Below, one piece after another: positions 42,021 through 49,685 of a stretch of 64,000 bases of DNA. Position numbers and translations under genes: made by a program. The stretch lies in NCBI GenBank assembly GCA_934574045.1, contig CAKTMK010000006.1, positions 12,145 to 76,144 on the forward strand, written 5' to 3'. The stretch is from an uncultured Oscillibacter sp. (GTDB lineage Bacteria > Bacillota > Clostridia > Oscillospirales > Oscillospiraceae). The notes beneath the pieces were generated by a model, which was given only the letters and a program-made list of their open reading frames with translations, was not told where the DNA came from and did not search any database. Every line of letters starts with the position of its first letter. The stretch's first letter is position 1.

Positions 42021-43749
42021 CGATGCTCACTCCTTCCTGCTGGGACTTATAAACGTCCCGATAGATCTCGCAGCTCTCCATCAGCTCCGCGTGGGTGCCC
42101 TGTGCTGCAAGGCGGCCATGGTCCATCACGAGGATCGTGTCCGCGTCCGCGATGGAGGACACCCGCTGGGCGATGATGAGCTTGGTGGTGTCCTTCAGCT
42201 CCTCCCGGAACGCCCGGCGGATCTTGGCGTCCGTGGCGGTATCCACCGCGCTGGTGGAATCGTCCAGGATCAGGATCTTCGGCTGCTTCAGGATCGCCCG
42301 GGCGATGCACAGCCGCTGCTTCTGCCCGCCGGAGACGTTCACGCCGCCCTGACCCAGATCGGTGTCCAGCCCGTTGGGCAGGCGGTCGAGAAATTCGTCC
42401 GCGCAGGCCGCGCGGCAGGCCGCGAGAAGCTGCTCCTCCGTGGCGTTCGGATCACCCCAGAGCAGGTTTTCCCGCACGGTCCCGGAAAAGAGGGTGTTTT
42501 TCTGAAGCACTACGGACACCGCGTCCCGCAGGTGCTCCATGGTATAGTCCGACACGGGCCGTCCGCCCACGCGGACCGTTCCCTCCTGCGCCTCGTAGAG
42601 CCGGGGGATAAGCGACACCAGCGTGGATTTACCGCTGCCGGTCCCGCCGAGGATGCCCACGGTGGCTCCGGCGGGGATGTGCAGATCCACGTCCTCCAGC
42701 GTCCAGCCCGTGTCCTCCGCGCCGTACCGGAAGCTGACGTGGTCAAAGTCGACGGAGCCGGTCTCCACCTCCGCGCCGGGAACGGCCCGGTCGTTGCTGA
42801 TGGCGGGCTTTTCGTCCAGCACCTCGCAGATGCGGCGGGCGCAGGCGATGGAGCGGGTCATCATCATGAAGATCATGGACACCATCATCAAGGACATCAG
42901 GATCTCCGTAATATAGGAGAAGAACGCGGTCAGGTCGCCCACGGGCAGCGTTCCGGCGTAGACCATCCTCCCGCCGAACCACATCACGGCGATGATGGTC
43001 CCGTAGATGATGAGCATCATCACCGGCATATTCACCACCACCGCGCCGAAGGCCTGCTCCGACGTGGAGCGCAGGCTGTCGTTCCGCCCGGCGAACTTCT
43101 CCTGCTCGTGGTCCTCCCGGACGAAGGACTTCACCACCCGGATGCCGGTCAGATCCTCCTGCACCACAAGGTTCAGCGCGTCCGTCTTTTCCTGAAGGCT
43201 GCGGAACAGCGGGCCGACCTTCATCATCAGCGCCGCGATGAACACCGCCAGCAGCGGGATGGACACCAGAAACACCCGGGAGAGCTGGGCACTGAGCCGG
43301 ATGGACAGCACCAGCGCCGCCACCAGCATCACCGGTGCGCGCACCAGCAGGCGCATCCCCATCATCAGCGTCATCTGCATGGCGTTGACGTCGCTGGTCA
43401 GGCGCGTGACCAGCGAGGCGGTAGAGAATTTTTCAATGTTGGAAAAAGAAAAATCCTGCACACAGGCGTACTCCGCCTCCCGCAGGTTGGCGCCGAAGCC
43501 CATGCCCGCCCGGGAGGAAAACGCCGCGCTGCCCAGGCCGAACAGCAGCGCCACCATGGCCATGACCACCATCTGAACGCCCTTGCGCACGATGAAGCTC
43601 ACGTCGCCGTTCGCCACGCCCACATCCACGATGTCCGCCATCACCAGCGGGATCAAAAGCTGGAAAATGGCGTCCATGGCGGAGCAGACGATGCCCGCCG
43701 CGATCCATTTCCGGTATCCTCTGGTGTAGGGGTAAAGTTTTCTCAGCAT
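42013..43749 (-). CDS. Heterodimeric ABC exporter, degenerate-site subunit
   Basis: A 578-residue half-transporter with six transmembrane helices and an ABC domain. Walker A is GGTGSGKST, the signature is VSGGQKQR, but Walker B reads LILDDSTSAVD: Asp replaces the catalytic Glu. This is the known mark of the degenerate-site partner in asymmetric exporters such as TM287/288 and BmrC. The ATG at 43749 overlaps the MarR stop (ATGCTGA). Substrates are unknown; the MarR context suggests a drug, bile acid or toxic metabolite. Confidence 0.9.
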   Translation of the reverse strand: MLRKLYPYTRGYRKWIAAGIVCSAMDAIFQLLIPLVMADIVDVGVANGDVSFIVRKGVQMVVMAMVALLFGLGSAAFSSRAGMGFGANLREAEYACVQDFSFSNIEKFSTASLVTRLTSDVNAMQMTLMMGMRLLVRAPVMLVAALVLSIRLSAQLSRVFLVSIPLLAVFIAALMMKVGPLFRSLQEKTDALNLVVQEDLTGIRVVKSFVREDHEQEKFAGRNDSLRSTSEQAFGAVVVNMPVMMLIIYGTIIAVMWFGGRMVYAGTLPVGDLTAFFSYITEILMSLMMVSMIFMMMTRSIACARRICEVLDEKPAISNDRAVPGAEVETGSVDFDHVSFRYGAEDTGWTLEDVDLHIPAGATVGILGGTGSGKSTLVSLIPRLYEAQEGTVRVGGRPVSDYTMEHLRDAVSVVLQKNTLFSGTVRENLLWGDPNATEEQLLAACRAACADEFLDRLPNGLDTDLGQGGVNVSGGQKQRLCIARAILKQPKILILDDSTSAVDTATDAKIRRAFREELKDTTKLIIAQRVSSIADADTILVMDHGRLAAQGTHAELMESCEIYRDVYKSQQEGVSIGG

Positions 43750-44186
43750 TTTTCGCGGTCCTCCTCCAGAATCTGAATCACCCGGCCCAGAAGGCTGTGG
43801 AGCTGGGCCAGCTCGCCGGGAGAGAGGCTCTTTTCCATCAGCCGCTCCGTGTCCAGCAGCTCCTGCCGGCAGCGCTCCAGCTGCATCAGTCCGCCCTGCG
43901 TCAGCGCCACGCGGCGGCGGCGGGCGTCCGACGCGTCCGCGCTGCGCTCCACCAGCCCCCGCTCCACCATCCGGTCCACGATGCCGTTGACGGTGGAGGG
44001 CTTCACCCGCAGGTGCCGCCCCAGCTCCATCTGGGAGAGCGACCCGCCGCAGAAATTGAGATGCAGGATCACATGGGCCTGCAGCGGCGTGACGCCGCAG
44101 CTGGCCATCCGGGCGTCTGCCCGCTCCCGGAACAGGTGGGCGGCGCAGCCCAGCGCCTGCCCGAGAGATCTGACCTCCTCCATCAT
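43743..44186 (-). CDS. MarR family repressor of the ABC exporter
   Basis: A 147-residue winged-helix protein with the MarR core (LSQMELGRHLRVKPSTVNGIVDRMVERGLVER in pieces, then DARRRRVALTQGG). It probably represses its own operon and is released by a ligand that the exporter pumps out. Two overlapping palindromes at 44205-44236 lie over the -10 and start site. It is translationally coupled to the downstream exporter gene. Confidence 0.9.
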   Translation of the reverse strand: MMEEVRSLGQALGCAAHLFRERADARMASCGVTPLQAHVILHLNFCGGSLSQMELGRHLRVKPSTVNGIVDRMVERGLVERSADASDARRRRVALTQGGLMQLERCRQELLDTERLMEKSLSPGELAQLHSLLGRVIQILEEDREKC

Positions 44187-44204
44187 ATCGCCTCCTTATC
44201 TTTT

Positions 44205-44236
44205 GCGTGCTAAATGTTAGCACGCTAAATATTAGC
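44205..44236. promoter_or_regulatory. Tandem MarR operators
   Basis: GCGTGCTAA-ATG-TTAGCACGC (44205-44225) and GCTAA-ATA-TTAGC (44224-44236) share the core GCTAAATxTTAGC, with centres 15 bp apart. The second covers the -10. Confidence 0.8.
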
Positions 44237-44257
44237 ATCATTTATTTGGGAAGTCAA
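44229..44257 (-). promoter_or_regulatory. Promoter of the marR-exporter operon
   Basis: Minus-strand TTGACT (44252-44257), 17-bp spacer, TAATAT (44229-44234), inside the second operator. Confidence 0.8.
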
Positions 44258-44280
44258 TGCCGGATCTGCTATTTTCTTTG

Positions 44281-44335
44281 AACGAATTATGAACAAATTT
44301 ATGAAATCTGCGGGATTTGTAAACAAATTGTGAAA
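44281..44335. repeat. Three near-identical 13-14-bp AT-rich repeats upstream of the sRNA promoter
   Basis: AACGAATTATGAA (44281-44293), AACAAATTTATGAAA (44292-44306) and AACAAATTGTGAAA (44322-44335), all in the same orientation, ending 16 bases before the -35 at 44351. This looks like an activator-binding array. Confidence 0.65.
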
Positions 44336-44350
44336 GGTCCGGCGGACGCG

Positions 44351-44379
44351 TTGACTTTTCACCCGCCGCCCGCTATCAT
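44351..44379 (+). promoter_or_regulatory. Orphan plus-strand promoter
   Basis: TTGACT (44351-44356), 17-bp spacer, TATCAT (44374-44379). No plus-strand protein gene follows; only a terminator about 60 bases later. Confidence 0.72.
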
Positions 44380-44385
44380 GAACTC

Positions 44386-44490
44386 ATCAAGCAGAACGCT
44401 TGACCGTTTCTCCTAGTTTTCCCTCTCCTTTCTCTATACCATACGGCAAAACGGACGGCTTTTTCGCCGTCCGTTTTGCCGTATTTCTCT
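44386..44490 (+). ncRNA. Candidate CU-rich small RNA, about 105 nt
   Basis: Between the promoter at 44351-44379 and a perfect 19-bp terminator (44441-44459 with 44466-44484) lies a compact unit: a 5' hairpin (TCAAGC-AGAAC-GCTTGA, 44387-44403), a pyrimidine-rich single-stranded stretch (44404-44440, with CCCTCTCCTTTCTC), then the terminator. This is the layout of Firmicutes regulatory RNAs that pair with Shine-Dalgarno sequences through C/U-rich loops. The only short frame (ATG at 44378) ends after 12 codons and has no ribosome site. Not matched to a named family. Confidence 0.6.
44441..44490 (+). terminator. Terminator of the candidate small RNA
   Basis: A 19-bp perfect stem, loop TTTTTC, followed by TTCTCTTTC. 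There is no T-run on the other strand, so it works in plus orientation. Confidence 0.75.
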
Positions 44491-44631
44491 TTCACCCGGC
44501 CAGCCCCGCCGCGCGGACGGTTTTTCCGGTCCCGGCGGCCGGGGACGCAGCCCGCGTAAACGTCTCTGCGAAAAGCGCGGCGGACCGCCCCCGCAGGGAA
44601 ACGGCCCGCCGTTTTCGGTCCTCTCACGCGC

Positions 44632-44817
44632 TCAGGAATAGAGCTGCTCGTCGTCGTAATCGTCGTACTCGCTGCCGAACTTCTTGCTCAGCCGCTTCTT
44701 CATGCCGCAGCAGCCGACGCTCAGATCGTGCCATCCGCCGATCAGCAGGCAGATCACCGCCGCCAGCGCCAAGCTCGCCCCGATGATCTTCATGACCAGT
44801 TGCGCAGTCTTGCTCAT
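44632..44817 (-). CDS. Small single-helix membrane protein, unknown function
   Basis: A 61-residue protein: a short basic start, one transmembrane helix (about 8-28, MKIIGASLALAAVICLLIGG), then a Cys pair and a highly acidic tyrosine-rich tail (YDDYDDEQLYS). AAAGGAGG lies 8 nt before the ATG and a TTGTAA-17-TATCAT promoter is at 44883-44911, so it is very probably expressed. I do not recognise a named family. Confidence 0.72.
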   Translation of the reverse strand: MSKTAQLVMKIIGASLALAAVICLLIGGWHDLSVGCCGMKKRLSKKFGSEYDDYDDEQLYS

Positions 44818-44882
44818 ACCGTAATCCTCCTTTAACGGACGCGTTTGCCCAGTTCCGCAAAAGAACTGCCTGAATATGGAGT

Positions 44883-44911
44883 ATGATACACCAGATTTAA
44901 AAATATTACAA
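44883..44911 (-). promoter_or_regulatory. Promoter of the small membrane protein
   Basis: Minus-strand TTGTAA (44906-44911), 17-bp spacer, TATCAT (44883-44888). Confidence 0.68.
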
Positions 44912-44991
44912 GGCCGCAGGCGATAATTTCCGCCGCCGTGCGCCCAAAACCGGCAGAAAAGCGCCCCGCCGCGGGGCGGGACGCTCCTCTT

Positions 44992-45255
44992 TTACGCTTT
45001 CGCCTGTCCGGCCAGAGCCTTTTCCAGCCCCCGCGCCAGCTGATCCGGGCAGGAGGTGGGCTTGAAGCCGCAGCGGATGCCCTTGAGCCGGGCCACGGCC
45101 TCCTGCGCGGGCATTCCCCGCACCAGCGCGGCGATCCCCTGAAGGTTGCCGCTGCATCCGCCCAGCACATCCAGTTCCTCGATCACGTTGTTCTCATCCA
45201 GCCGGACCCGCATCTCCTGAGAGCAGGTCCCCTGGGGGCGAAATGTAATGACCAT
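44992..45255 (-). CDS. TSCPD domain protein (TIGR03905-like)
   Basis: An 87-residue protein with the TSCPD motif itself (FKPTSCPDQLARGL) near the C-terminus and conserved Cys in PQGTCSQEM and LGGCSGNLQG. Related domains occur at the C-terminus of ribonucleotide reductases and in free-standing clostridial proteins; the conserved Cys suggest metal or thiol chemistry. The function is not established. A GC-rich hairpin with a short T-run (about 44958-44985) follows the stop codon. Confidence 0.82.
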   Translation of the reverse strand: MVITFRPQGTCSQEMRVRLDENNVIEELDVLGGCSGNLQGIAALVRGMPAQEAVARLKGIRCGFKPTSCPDQLARGLEKALAGQAKA

Positions 45256-45327
45256 CAGCCGATCCCTTCCGTTTCTGAAATATCACGGCAAAGGATACCA
45301 CACCGGACCGGACGCGTCAAGAGCCTT

Positions 45328-46086
45328 TCAGGCCGCGCCGCCGGAATTGCGCCCCTCCAGCACCAGCCGGTCAGCAATCATGGCGATGAACTCGCTGTTG
45401 GTGGGCTTTCCCTTAGTATTGGAGACCGTGTAGCCAAAGAACTTCTGGAGCGTTTCCAGATCGCCCCGGTCCCACGCCACCTCGATGGCATGGCGGATGG
45501 CGCGCTCCACGCGGGAGGGCGTGGTGGAGAACCGGCGGGCCACCTCAGGATAGAGGACCTTGGTCACGGCGTTGATGACGTCCATATCCTCCACTGCGAT
45601 CAGGATCGCCTCCCGCAGGTACTGATAGCCCTTGATGTGGGCGGGAACGCCGATCTCGTGGATGATGTCCGTGACCATGTTCTTTAAATTTTTGGTATGG
45701 GCGGCGGGCTGCGCCGGCTGGCACACCGCCCGCATCCGGTCCAGCAGGGCGGCATTTTCAAAGGGCTTGGGCATGAAGTAGGCCGCGCCCTTGCCCAGTG
45801 CCTCGGACACCACCTGCTCCGTGAAAAACGCGGAAACGATCATCGTGTGCACCGGCAGCTCCTCCCGCCGGAGCTGATCCAGCACGCCGAAGCCGTCCAG
45901 CTCCGGCAGCACCACATCCAGGATCAGCAGATCCGGGGCCAGCTCCCGGACCTGCTCAAGAGCGCTTCGGCCGTCTCCGACGCTGGCGGCGACCGTAAAG
46001 CCGCCGTCCTGCTCGATGATCTCCCGCAGCATGGCGCGGAAGCTCTCGTTGGCGTCCGCTATGATGACTTTCCTGCAAATCTCCAT
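45328..46086 (-). CDS. spo0A: Sporulation master regulator Spo0A
   Basis: A 252-residue response regulator. The receiver domain (about 1-125) has phospho-acceptor Asp57 (LLILDVVLPELDG), Ser85 in the Thr/Ser switch position and Lys107 (MPKPF). The C-terminal Spo0A DNA-binding domain (about 140-245) has TPSRVERAIRHAIEVAWDRG. Phosphorylated Spo0A starts sporulation. The acidic pocket reads ADAN, where ADDN is usual: one Asp is Ala. It lies downstream of spoIVB, the standard clostridial and Bacillus order. A TGTCGAA 0A box lies upstream, suggesting autoregulation. Confidence 0.96.
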   Translation of the reverse strand: MEICRKVIIADANESFRAMLREIIEQDGGFTVAASVGDGRSALEQVRELAPDLLILDVVLPELDGFGVLDQLRREELPVHTMIVSAFFTEQVVSEALGKGAAYFMPKPFENAALLDRMRAVCQPAQPAAHTKNLKNMVTDIIHEIGVPAHIKGYQYLREAILIAVEDMDVINAVTKVLYPEVARRFSTTPSRVERAIRHAIEVAWDRGDLETLQKFFGYTVSNTKGKPTNSEFIAMIADRLVLEGRNSGGAA

Positions 46087-46159
46087 AATTTACCCTGTCC
46101 TCCATACTCGTATTCGGAATTTCCTTTGGATTCCCAAAGGTTCTGAATCTCTTTTCTAT

Positions 46160-46188
46160 AATCTAACACAAACGGACAGGGTTTTCAA
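46160..46188 (-). promoter_or_regulatory. Vegetative-type promoter of spo0A
   Basis: Minus-strand TTGAAA (46183-46188), 17-bp spacer, TAGATT (46160-46165), about 75 bases before the ATG. Confidence 0.65.
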
Positions 46189-46218
46189 GGATTATTTGTA
46201 AATTATTGGTATTTTTTA

Positions 46219-46225
46219 TTCGACA
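46219..46225 (-). promoter_or_regulatory. 0A box upstream of spo0A
   Basis: An exact TGTCGAA on the minus strand, 31 bases upstream of the -35 of spo0A. Confidence 0.7.
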
Positions 46226-46269
46226 GAATGTTCAGATACTATCAATATTCCGTCAAAAGTGCTTAGCCG

Positions 46270-47286
46270 TCATGCGCTTTTCAGCATATTTCGGATGAGC
46301 AGGCCGTAGCCCCGGGTGGGATCTCCCAGCAGAACATGGGTCACAGCGCCCGCCAAACGGCCATCCTGAAGGATGGGCGAGCCGCTCATGCCCTGCACGA
46401 TGCCGCCTGTTTTTTCCAGAAGCTCCGGGTCCGTGACGGTAATAAGGAGGTTGCGCCCCTCCGGGTCCGTGTTTAAAATTTTCGTGATCTCGATCTCGTA
46501 TTCCTTTACCTCGTCGCCGTCCACATTGGCAAGGATCGTCGCCTTTCCCGTGTGGACCTGTTCGTTTTCCGCCACTGGGAGCGCGTTCTGCCCCAGCCGC
46601 TCGATCAGCTCCTGATCCGTCAGCGTGCCGAATACGCCGCCGCCGGTGTTGGCGTACAGCGTTCCGGTGTCGCCGGTGAGGTCAAAGTCTCCCTTCAGCT
46701 CACCTGCCGCGCCGGGCTGCCCGCGCTTGACCGCCTTTACCTCCGAGGGCAGGATCGCCCCTGAGGAAAAGGGCATCAGCGCGGCGGTGTCCACGTCCGT
46801 GACGCCGTGGCCCAGCGCGCCGAAGGTGTTGCTCTCCGGGTCGTAAAACGTCATGGTGCCGATACCCGCCATGCTGTCCCGTATCCACGCGCCGATGGCG
46901 TAGCTGCCGCCGCTGCCGTCCGCCGTGACCTCCAGATCCAGCGTTTTCGCCCCCCGCCGTACCTCCAGCCGGGCCGCCTCGCCGCCCGCGTCCTGGATCA
47001 GCGTGCGGAACTGCTCCGTGGAGGTGACGGCGCTTCCGCCGCACTGCACGATCACGTCGCCCACCGCCAATCCGCAGGCCCGGGCGGGCGTATTGCCCTC
47101 CGCCAGCTTCACCACCAGAACGCCTTTTGAAAACAGCTTGATGCCCACTGTGTGTCCCACTGGGACCAGCGTTTGAGCGGACGCCAGCTCCGCCGCCGCC
47201 GCGGACACCAGAAGTCCCGCCGCCGTCACCAGCGCCGCCAGCAGAAGCGCCGCGCCGCTCCTGTGCCGTTCCGTCCTTTCATTCAT
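46270..47286 (-). CDS. spoIVB: SpoIVB peptidase
   Basis: A 338-residue exported serine peptidase of family S55. After an N-terminal membrane helix (about 12-33) comes a PDZ domain (about 60-125) and the S55 domain, with the catalytic His in GALGHGVTD and Ser in VQGMSGSP. In sporulation SpoIVB is made in the forespore and cleaves SpoIVFA to trigger sigma-K activation. The ATG at 47286 is 7 nt after AAAGGGG; the longer frame upstream has no site. A long hairpin in the leader could affect this ribosome site. It lies immediately upstream of spo0A. Confidence 0.94.
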   Translation of the reverse strand: MNERTERHRSGAALLLAALVTAAGLLVSAAAAELASAQTLVPVGHTVGIKLFSKGVLVVKLAEGNTPARACGLAVGDVIVQCGGSAVTSTEQFRTLIQDAGGEAARLEVRRGAKTLDLEVTADGSGGSYAIGAWIRDSMAGIGTMTFYDPESNTFGALGHGVTDVDTAALMPFSSGAILPSEVKAVKRGQPGAAGELKGDFDLTGDTGTLYANTGGGVFGTLTDQELIERLGQNALPVAENEQVHTGKATILANVDGDEVKEYEIEITKILNTDPEGRNLLITVTDPELLEKTGGIVQGMSGSPILQDGRLAGAVTHVLLGDPTRGYGLLIRNMLKSA

Positions 47287-47297
47287 TGGATCGCCCC

Positions 47298-47333
47298 TTT
47301 CTGAAGGACCGGACGCATCCGACCCTTCAGAAA
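47298..47333 (-). promoter_or_regulatory. Symmetric leader hairpin just upstream of the spoIVB ribosome site
   Basis: A 10-bp outer stem (47298-47307 with 47324-47333), a 2x2 internal loop and a 4-bp inner stem. The last paired bases abut and partly overlap the AAAGGGG site, so it could limit translation. Confidence 0.5.
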
Positions 47334-47539
47334 AGAAGCCGGCGTTCGCGTTTTGAAATTTCACCGGCAAACGCATTGTCTGCAAAACCGCGCCGCTCCA
47401 CCGGTGAAAAAAGCGGCGGCGCTGCCATGGAAACGCGCACCTGCGCCCATGCATCCGCCGCCGCCGGATTATCCCCGGAGTATTGTTGTGAATTTTCCAT
47501 ATATTGTATAATTATATTCTCATATTTTCCCATTCGCGC

Positions 47540-47572
47540 AAAAAACGGCCGGAGAGCAGCCTGCTCTCCGGC
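47540..47572 (-). terminator. Terminator of ftsZ
   Basis: GCCGGAGAGC with GCTCTCCGGC (47548-47557 with 47563-47572), followed on the minus strand by six Ts. Confidence 0.85.
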
Positions 47573-47585
47573 GGTTGGTTTATGG

Positions 47586-48731
47586 TCAGTCGTCCCGCTT
47601 GCTGAAGATCTTGAAGATGTCCTCAAAGGGATCGTCCTCCGGCTCCTGCGGCTTGGGATCGTCCGCGGCGCTCAGGGGCTGGGGCGCCTCCACGGCGCTC
47701 TGGGGAAGCGCAGGCTCCGCCGCAGCGGGCGCGGGCTGGGCAGCGGCAGCGGGCTTTTCCTCCGGCTGGGCGGCGGGCTTTTCAAAGCCCGTGGCGATCA
47801 CGGTCACGCGGATCTCGTCTTCCATCGTCTCGTCGAACTGGGCGCCGAAGATGGTGATGGCGTCGTCGCTGACGGCCTCCTGCACCAGCGAGGCGGCCTG
47901 CTCCACCTCCTCCAAACCGATGTCCATGGAGCCGGTGACGTTGATGAGCACGCCGTGCGCCCCGGCGATAGAGGTCTCCAGCAGGGGGCTGGAAATGGCC
48001 ATGCGGGCGGCCTCCTCGGCCTTGCCCTTTCCGGCAGCGCGGCCCACGCCCATGTGGGCAAGGCCCGCGTTTTTCATGATGGTGGTCACGTCGGCAAAGT
48101 CCAGATTGATGAATCCGGTGTCCCGGATCAGGTCAGAGATGGACTGCACCGCCTGACGCAGCACGTCGTCCGCAATCTCAAAGGCGTTTGCAAAGGTGAT
48201 CTTCTGATCCGTGGCGTGCTTGAGCCGCTCATTGGGAATAATCACCAGGGAATCCACTTTTTCCTTCAGGTCGGCGATGCCCTGCTCCGCCTGCTGCATC
48301 CGGCGGCGGCCCTCAAAGCCGAAAGGCTTTGTGACCACAGCCACGGTGAGGATGTCCATTTCCCGGGCGATCTCCGCCACGATGGGCGCGCCGCCGGTGC
48401 CGGTGCCGCCGCCCATGCCGGCGGTGATGAACACCATGTCGGTGTCCTCCAGCGCCTTGGCGATCTGGCTGCGGCTCTCCTCGGCGGACTTGCGGCCCAC
48501 CTCCGGGTCGGAGCCTGCGCCCTGCCCGTGGGTCAGCTTTTCGCCGATCTGGATCTTATAGGTAGCGCTGGAAACGTTCAGTGCCTGCTTGTCCGTATTG
48601 ATGGCCACAAAGTCCACGCCCTTGGTGCCGGAGCGGACCATGCGGTTGACCACGTTGTTTCCGCCGCCGCCAACGCCGATGACCTTGATGTTTACAACGG
48701 CGTCCGGGCCGGTCTCCAATCCAAATGCCAT
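47586..48731 (-). CDS. ftsZ: Cell division protein FtsZ
   Basis: A 381-residue tubulin-like GTPase with the signature loop GGGTGTGGAP (about 103-112), GVGGGGNN near the N-terminus and T7 loop NLDFADV. It polymerises into the Z ring. The C-terminal part is a Pro/Ala/Glu-rich linker ending DPFEDIFKIFSKRDD, not the usual IPxFLR-type tail, so binding of FtsA/SepF-type partners may differ. AGGAGG lies 6 nt before the ATG. It has its own promoter at 48838-48866. ftsA is not next to it. Confidence 0.97.
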   Translation of the reverse strand: MAFGLETGPDAVVNIKVIGVGGGGNNVVNRMVRSGTKGVDFVAINTDKQALNVSSATYKIQIGEKLTHGQGAGSDPEVGRKSAEESRSQIAKALEDTDMVFITAGMGGGTGTGGAPIVAEIAREMDILTVAVVTKPFGFEGRRRMQQAEQGIADLKEKVDSLVIIPNERLKHATDQKITFANAFEIADDVLRQAVQSISDLIRDTGFINLDFADVTTIMKNAGLAHMGVGRAAGKGKAEEAARMAISSPLLETSIAGAHGVLINVTGSMDIGLEEVEQAASLVQEAVSDDAITIFGAQFDETMEDEIRVTVIATGFEKPAAQPEEKPAAAAQPAPAAAEPALPQSAVEAPQPLSAADDPKPQEPEDDPFEDIFKIFSKRDD

Positions 48732-48837
48732 ATGCTGCCTCCTGCTGTCGTTCGTATCGGGAATCGCTTTTCTCCGTCGGCCCCGCCGAGCGGCGCGAAT
48801 GAATCTAAAAATGCGCGGGACAAATGTATACTTTTTT

Positions 48838-48866
48838 ATAATAAGCCACTTTGCCCGCCGGGTCAA
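48838..48866 (-). promoter_or_regulatory. Promoter of ftsZ
   Basis: Minus-strand TTGACC (48861-48866), 17-bp spacer, TATTAT (48838-48843), in the 169-base gap between divIB and ftsZ. Confidence 0.75.
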
Positions 48867-48900
48867 GTGCTCCCGGGATATTTCCGCCGGTTTTTAACAT

Positions 48901-49665
48901 TCACCCTTTGATGAACACGTTCTGTCCGTCGCTTCCGGTCATGCGGATGGTCCCCGTCTCGTTGGATTCGATCCGCCCGCTGTCAAGAATTGCCTGAAGT
49001 GCGCGCATTTTGTAGGGGTAGTTGGCGTTGTACGGCAGCTCCACGGTGAAGCGCTCCGCATAGTCCATCCGCAGCACCGTCAGGTCGTCCAGATGGATGG
49101 CCTGCACGTTTTGGAGCATATCCGCCCCGTCCAGCGCCGCAAGGAGGGCCAGCAGGCTCTCCTGCTGGTCGGCCCGCTCCGTCTCCAGCGCGATCTGCGT
49201 GGATACAGACGGCGCCAGAAGGCGGCATCCATCCAGCTCCGCCAGCTTTCCGGCATCGCCGGGCGTCCGCTGCTCCACGATCTTGCCGTCCGGGCTGATG
49301 AGCCACGCGGAGCCGTCCTGCACTGCGGCCAGCGCCGCAGCGCTCTCCGTCACGTCGATGGTCAGCGTGTCCGGCAGCTCCCGGTTGATGCGCACCGCCG
49401 TGATGTACGGCAGCTTTTTCAGCAGGTCCTCCGCGATGGCGTACTTGTTCAGCAGGAACAGGTTGTCGCCGATGCGCAGGCCGGTGGCGTCCACGATCTC
49501 CTGCTCGGAGTAGCGCTCCTCGCCGGTGATGACAATGGAATCCACCCGGAAAAACAGCGTCAGCGCCGCGATGATCGCGCCGCAGATGGCCAGAACGGAC
49601 AGCATTTTATAGAGGAAGCCGAATCTTCCCCTCCTGTGCCGGTTTCGATTTCTCCGTCTGGCCAT
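48901..49665 (-). CDS. ftsQ: Cell division protein FtsQ/DivIB
   Basis: A 254-residue bitopic protein: a very basic cytoplasmic start (MARRRNRNRHRRGR), one transmembrane helix (about 19-39), then a POTRA domain (VDSIVITGEERYSEQEIV) and the beta domain of FtsQ. It joins FtsL and DivIC in the divisome and controls septal wall synthesis. The start at 49665 follows GGAGAAAG. It lies 20 nt after murA in the same cluster. Confidence 0.9.
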   Translation of the reverse strand: MARRRNRNRHRRGRFGFLYKMLSVLAICGAIIAALTLFFRVDSIVITGEERYSEQEIVDATGLRIGDNLFLLNKYAIAEDLLKKLPYITAVRINRELPDTLTIDVTESAAALAAVQDGSAWLISPDGKIVEQRTPGDAGKLAELDGCRLLAPSVSTQIALETERADQQESLLALLAALDGADMLQNVQAIHLDDLTVLRMDYAERFTVELPYNANYPYKMRALQAILDSGRIESNETGTIRMTGSDGQNVFIKG

Positions 49666-49685
49666 CTGCTTTCTCCAGTCTGTTT

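Noticed and set aside
44378..44416. 12-codon open frame at the start of the candidate small RNA
   Set aside because: The ATG overlaps the -10 and has no ribosome site, so it cannot be translated from that transcript.
47327..47534. Minus-strand frame starting MGKYENIIIQYMEN in the spoIVB-ftsZ gap
   Set aside because: No ribosome site, it overlaps the spoIVB leader hairpin, and no known motif; more likely chance in AT-rich leader DNA.
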